A stretch of DNA of 8,700 nucleotides from Actinomycetota bacterium (GTDB lineage Bacteria > Actinomycetota > Acidimicrobiia > Acidimicrobiales > Ilumatobacteraceae). The notes below the pieces were generated by a model. It was not told the DNA's origin. It saw only the letters and a program-made list of their open reading frames with translations, and did not search any database. Position 1 is the stretch's first letter. Each line of letters starts with the position of its first letter. Below are positions 5,184 to 8,700 of this stretch, piece by piece. The stretch is from NCBI GenBank assembly GCA_010024485.1, contig RGGX01000046.1, forward strand, positions 1 through 8,700, given 5' to 3'. The translations under genes and the position numbers were made by a program.

Positions 5184-7580
5184 ATGGCTGATCCCATCCG
5201 CGTGTCCGCGCCGATCTCCGGCACGGACCGTCACCTCACCCTCGAGACCGGCCGGTTCGCCCCGCAGAGCCAGGGCGCGGTCGTCGCGACCATCGGGGAC
5301 ACCCGCGTCCTCACCACTGCGAACGCCGCCCGCGACGTGCGCCCCGGTGTCGACTTCTTCCCGCTGACCGTCGACGTGGAGGAGCGTTCCTACGCCGCCG
5401 GCAAGATCCCGGGCTCGTTCTTCCGTCGCGAGGGACGTCCGACCGAGGACGCCATCCTCACCTGCCGTCTCACCGACCGTCCGCTGCGCCCGGCCTTCGC
5501 CGAGGGGTTCCGCAACGAGACCCAGATCGTCACGACGGTGCTCGGTGTCGACATGGAGAACCCGCACGACGTGCTCTCCATCAACGCCGCGTCCGCCGCG
5601 CTCATGATCTCCGGCATCCCGTTCGAGGGCCCGCTCGGCTCGGTCCGCATCGCCTACTCGACCGATGGTGAGTGGTTGCCCCACCCGACCTACGCCGAGT
5701 CCGACGCCTCCACCTTCGAGCTCGTCGTCGCCGGTCGTGAACTCGACAACGGCGATGTCGCGGTGATGATGGTCGAAGCCGGTGGAACCGAGCGCAGCTT
5801 CTACCTCTACGAGGACGGCGCTCCGAAGGTCGACGAGGCCGTCCTCGCCGGTGGTCTCGACGCCTGCAAGACCTGGATCAAGGAGTCGATCGCCCTGCAG
5901 CGTCAGCTGATGGCCAGCGTTGTCGCCACCTCCGGCCCGATCGAGCCGCTCGAGTTCACCCCGGTGCTCGACTACACCCCCGAGGTGCTCGCCGCGGTCG
6001 AGGCCGCGGTGTCCGCCGAGCTCGCCGAAGCCGTCACCATCGCACGCAAGGCCGACCGGAACGCGGCCACCGACGCCGCGGCCGCGAAGGCCCTCGAGAC
6101 CCTGTGTGCCGAGGGCGCCGAGTTCGCCGGCCAGGACAAGGCCGTCAAGGAAGCGGTCCGCTCGCTCACCAAGAAGCTCGTCCGCAAGCGGATCGTCGAC
6201 GACGGCGTCCGCATCGACGGTCGTGGTGTCCGCGACCTCCGCCCGGTGTCCGCCGAGGTCGGGGTGCTCCCGACGGCCCATGGTTCAGGGCTGTTCCAGC
6301 GTGGCGAGACCCAGGTCATGAACGTGTGCACCCTGGCGATGCCGCGCATGAACCAGATGCTCGACACCCTCTCACCGGTCAACGAGAAGCGGTACCTCCA
6401 CCACTACAACATGCCGCCCTGGGCCAACGGCGAGACCGGCCGGGTCGGGTCGCCGAAGCGCCGCGAGATCGGCCACGGTGCCCTCGCCGCCCGCGCGGTC
6501 CTGCCGGTGGTCCCGAGCCAGGAGGACTTCGCCTACACGCTCCGCCTCGTGTCCGAGGTGATGTCGTCGAACGGCTCGACCTCGATGGGGTCGGTCTGCT
6601 CCTCGAGCCTCTCGCTGATGGACGCCGGCGTGCCGATCCGGGGCGCTGTCTCCGGCATCGCCATGGGCCTCGTCAAGGAGGGTGACAACTACGTCACCCT
6701 GACCGACATCCTCGGCGCCGAGGACGCCTTCGGCGACATGGACTTCAAGGTCGCCGGCACCGAGGACGCCATCACCGCCCTCCAGCTCGACACGAAGATC
6801 GACGGCATCCCGGCTGACGTGCTCACCGCCGCCCTCCAGCAGGCGCGCGAGGCGCGCATGCAGATCCTCGAGGTCATGAACGCCGCCATCGACGCCCCGC
6901 GCGACGAGGTGGCCGAGACGGCCCCCAAGATCGTCACGCTCACCATCCCGATCGACAAGGTCGGCGAGGTCATCGGCCCGAAGGGCAAGATCATCAACAC
7001 GATCCAGGCGGAGACCGGCGCGGACATCGGCGTCGACGACGACGGTGCTGTCGGCATCGTCACCATCGGCGCCGTCGAGTCGTGGCGTATGGAGGAGGCC
7101 AAGGCCGCCATCCTCGCCATCGTTGACCCGCCCAAGGCTGAGATCGGCAAGACCTACAACGGTCGCGTCGTGAACATCACCAAGTTCGGTGCCTTCGTCA
7201 GCATCCTTCCGGGCCGCGATGGCCTGCTGCACATCTCCAAGCTGGGTGGCGGCAAGCGCATCAACGCGGTCGAGGACGTCCTCACGCTCGGCGACGAGAT
7301 CGAGGTGGTCGTCGAGGAGATCGACGACCGCGGCAAGGTCAGCCTGCGCCCGGCCGGGGACCCCCCTGCGGGTGGCGGCTCCTCCGGTGGTGAGCGCGAG
7401 TCCCGCGGCGGTCGCCGCGAGTCGCGTTCCGAGGGTGATCGCGAGAGCGACGGTGGCGGCGACGTCGAGACCGTCAGCTTCGATGACTCCTTCGACGCCG
7501 AACTCGCCGGCGAGCTCGGAGACCTCGGCCCCGGTGCTGAGCGTCGTGGTGGCGGCGGTGGTCGCCGTCGTCATCGCTGA
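5184..7580 (+). CDS. pnp: Polynucleotide phosphorylase (polyribonucleotide nucleotidyltransferase)
   Basis: The 798-residue enzyme degrades RNA 3' to 5' using phosphate, releasing nucleoside diphosphates, and can add 3' tails in reverse; it works as a trimer in the cytoplasm. Order of domains: first RNase PH core with FFRREGRP (79-86), an alpha-helical linker, and the catalytic second RNase PH core with GSPKRREIGHG, GSTSMGSVC (464-472) and GDMDFKVAG (517-525). A KH domain with its GPKG loop (598-601) and an S1 domain (about 653-722) follow. A tail of 76 residues is rich in Gly, Arg, Ser and acidic residues and ends in GGGGGRRRHR. The start is ATG 5184, set by AAAGGAG and by the family N-terminus (MADPIRVSAPISG). 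All expected motifs are intact. The M16 protease gene follows after 19 bp, an order common in actinobacteria; rpsO is not upstream. Confidence 0.97.
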   Translation: MADPIRVSAPISGTDRHLTLETGRFAPQSQGAVVATIGDTRVLTTANAARDVRPGVDFFPLTVDVEERSYAAGKIPGSFFRREGRPTEDAILTCRLTDRPLRPAFAEGFRNETQIVTTVLGVDMENPHDVLSINAASAALMISGIPFEGPLGSVRIAYSTDGEWLPHPTYAESDASTFELVVAGRELDNGDVAVMMVEAGGTERSFYLYEDGAPKVDEAVLAGGLDACKTWIKESIALQRQLMASVVATSGPIEPLEFTPVLDYTPEVLAAVEAAVSAELAEAVTIARKADRNAATDAAAAKALETLCAEGAEFAGQDKAVKEAVRSLTKKLVRKRIVDDGVRIDGRGVRDLRPVSAEVGVLPTAHGSGLFQRGETQVMNVCTLAMPRMNQMLDTLSPVNEKRYLHHYNMPPWANGETGRVGSPKRREIGHGALAARAVLPVVPSQEDFAYTLRLVSEVMSSNGSTSMGSVCSSSLSLMDAGVPIRGAVSGIAMGLVKEGDNYVTLTDILGAEDAFGDMDFKVAGTEDAITALQLDTKIDGIPADVLTAALQQAREARMQILEVMNAAIDAPRDEVAETAPKIVTLTIPIDKVGEVIGPKGKIINTIQAETGADIGVDDDGAVGIVTIGAVESWRMEEAKAAILAIVDPPKAEIGKTYNGRVVNITKFGAFVSILPGRDGLLHISKLGGGKRINAVEDVLTLGDEIEVVVEEIDDRGKVSLRPAGDPPAGGGSSGGERESRGGRRESRSEGDRESDGGGDVETVSFDDSFDAELAGELGDLGPGAERRGGGGGRRRHR

Positions 7581-7599
7581 CGGCCTCGCATGAGCGCCG

Positions 7600-8700
7600 A
7601 TGGCTGAACGGGTCGTTCGACTCGACTCCGGTCTGACGGTCGCCGTCGATGAGATGGCGTCCACCAGATCGGCGTCGATCGGCGTCTGGGTCGGCGTCGG
7701 ATCGCGGGACGAGCCCGACCAGTCCTCGGGTGTCAGCCACTTCCTCGAGCATCTGCTCTTCAAGGGAACCGACCGGCGCTCGGCGCGGGACATATCGCGC
7801 AGCATCGACCGGGTCGGTGGGGACATCAACGCGTACACCGCCAAGGAGCACACAGTGTTCCACTGTCGTGTACCGGCGCGACACATCGCCGAGTCCATCG
7901 AGATCCTCGGTGATGTGGTGTGCCGTCCCGCGATCCGCGGCGATGACGTCGACAGTGAGCGACAGGTCATCCTGGAGGAACTGGCCATGGACGACGACTC
8001 TCCCGAGGACGTGGTGTTCCGGGAGTTCACCGCCGCGGTGTTCCCTGGTCATCCGCTCGGTCGCGACACGGCGGGGGAGCGCGAGACGGTCTCTCAGATG
8101 ACGCCTGACGCGGTGCGGTCCTTCCATGCCGACCGCTACCGGGCGGAGTCGATGGTCGTGTCGGTGGCCGGAGGTGTCGATATCGACGAGGTGATCGGCC
8201 TCGTCGATCGCGCCTTCGCGCCGGTGGCGACGGGAGCCGCAACCCACGACCGTCATCAGCCGGGAGGCCTCGGAACGGACCGCCACGTCGCCGATGACAC
8301 CGAGCAGGTCCACCTGGTGTTCGGCGGTCGGAGTATCTCCCGGACCGATGGTGACCGCGAGGTACTCGACATCGTGAACCATGTCCTCGGCGGCGGACTT
8401 TCGAGCCGGTTGTTCGACGAGATCCGCGAGCGCCGCGGTCTCGCGTACTCGGTCTTCTCGTCGATGAGCGGTTTCGATGATTGCGGCCTCTGGTCGGTGT
8501 ACGCCGGATCGCAACCCTCCTCGGCCCCGGCCGTCCGCGATCTGATCGAAGCCGAGTGTGGTCGGCTCCTCGCCGATGGGATCACCGACGAGGAACTCGA
8601 CGACGCCAAGGGCTTCCTGCAGGGCGCCTTCGAACTCGGCCTCGAGGACTCCGGCGTGCGCATGAGTCGTCTCGGCGGTTCGCTCACCCTGCTCGGTGAC
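7600..8700 (+). CDS. M16-family (insulinase/mitochondrial processing peptidase-like) zinc protease, 3' partial
   Basis: The frame is open from ATG 7600 to the right edge (367 codons seen; the family is usually about 420-450). An in-frame TGA at 7591 excludes a longer form, and a short ATG reading frame at 7590-7607 is not a gene. The inverted zinc motif HFLEH (His47, Glu50, His51) is present in HFLEHLLFKGT. The third ligand is expected in the ERQVILEEL segment (Glu126 or Glu127). The second, structural half carries GGGLSSRLFDEIRERRGLAYSV (264-285, here given in part), typical of the family. No signal peptide is visible, so it is probably cytosolic. It lies 19 bp after pnp with only a weak ribosome binding site (GAG at 7592-7594), which suggests co-transcription and coupled translation. 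Its substrates are unknown; active-site residues look intact. Confidence 0.93.
   Translation, partial: MAERVVRLDSGLTVAVDEMASTRSASIGVWVGVGSRDEPDQSSGVSHFLEHLLFKGTDRRSARDISRSIDRVGGDINAYTAKEHTVFHCRVPARHIAESIEILGDVVCRPAIRGDDVDSERQVILEELAMDDDSPEDVVFREFTAAVFPGHPLGRDTAGERETVSQMTPDAVRSFHADRYRAESMVVSVAGGVDIDEVIGLVDRAFAPVATGAATHDRHQPGGLGTDRHVADDTEQVHLVFGGRSISRTDGDREVLDIVNHVLGGGLSSRLFDEIRERRGLAYSVFSSMSGFDDCGLWSVYAGSQPSSAPAVRDLIEAECGRLLADGITDEELDDAKGFLQGAFELGLEDSGVRMSRLGGSLTLLGD

Noticed and set aside
4935..6281. Minus-strand open frame of 448 codons opposite pnp
   Set aside because: Same shadow effect; composition is repetitive Gly/Asp/Arg/Val and the + strand PNPase explains the region.
7590..7607. Tiny reading frame ATG to TGA (MSADG) overlapping the M16 start
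   Set aside because: Five codons with no ribosome binding site; probably chance, though it could couple translation.
6372..8030. Long minus-strand open frame of 552 codons opposite pnp and the M16 gene
   Set aside because: It is an antisense shadow of high-GC coding DNA: low-complexity Asp/Arg/Gly/Leu-rich translation and no recognisable domain, while the + strand encodes clear families.
7474..8514. Minus-strand open frame of 346 codons opposite the M16 gene
   Set aside because: Antisense shadow; the + strand frame carries HxxEH and other M16 motifs.

Overview
The window is GC-rich and densely coding. Every supported gene lies on the + strand, and all five visible stop codons are TGA. The pnp gene followed directly by an M16 (insulinase-family) protease is an order I know from Actinomycetota. 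Together with the base composition and the PNPase sequence, this suggests an actinobacterium, possibly Acidimicrobiia. That placement rests on recall of family sequences, not on a search.

Left part (1-4947): a catabolic cluster in one direction with tight spacing. It holds (i) an ORF open at the left edge whose last roughly 490 codons are the C-terminal part of a dimethylglycine/sarcosine dehydrogenase-like flavoprotein with a folate-binding GcvT domain; (ii) a trimethylamine-methyltransferase (MttB) family protein with no in-frame amber codon; (iii) a 3-hydroxyisobutyrate-dehydrogenase-family oxidoreductase; and (iv) a class II aldolase/adducin-family protein. The likely theme is breakdown of an N-methylated, possibly hydroxylated, quaternary amine: oxidation and C-C cleavage of the carbon skeleton by (iii) and (iv), N-demethylation by (ii) and (i), and capture of C1 units on tetrahydrofolate. 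The substrate cannot be read from the sequence.

The most striking anomaly is at the left end. The first about 67 codons of ORF (i) are not flavoprotein. They are the middle domain of peptide chain release factor 2 (PrfB), joined in frame to the flavoprotein at a short stretch (about 181-204) that fits both families. The catalytic GGQ and stop-codon-recognition SPF regions of RF2 are missing, as is the N-terminal FAD-binding half of the dehydrogenase. An assembly chimera or an illegitimate recombination at microhomology is much more likely than a working fusion protein.

Middle (4948-5183): a 236-bp non-coding region between the catabolic cluster and pnp. It has a perfect 11-bp hairpin, a weaker GC-rich hairpin, and a perfect 8-bp hairpin ending just before the pnp ribosome binding site. 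The rpsO gene usually found before pnp is not there.

Right part (5184-8700): a complete polynucleotide phosphorylase (798 aa, two RNase PH cores, KH, S1 and an Arg/Gly-rich tail), followed 19 bp later by an M16-family zinc protease that runs off the right edge. I see no tRNA, rRNA, CRISPR array, insertion sequence or phage gene.
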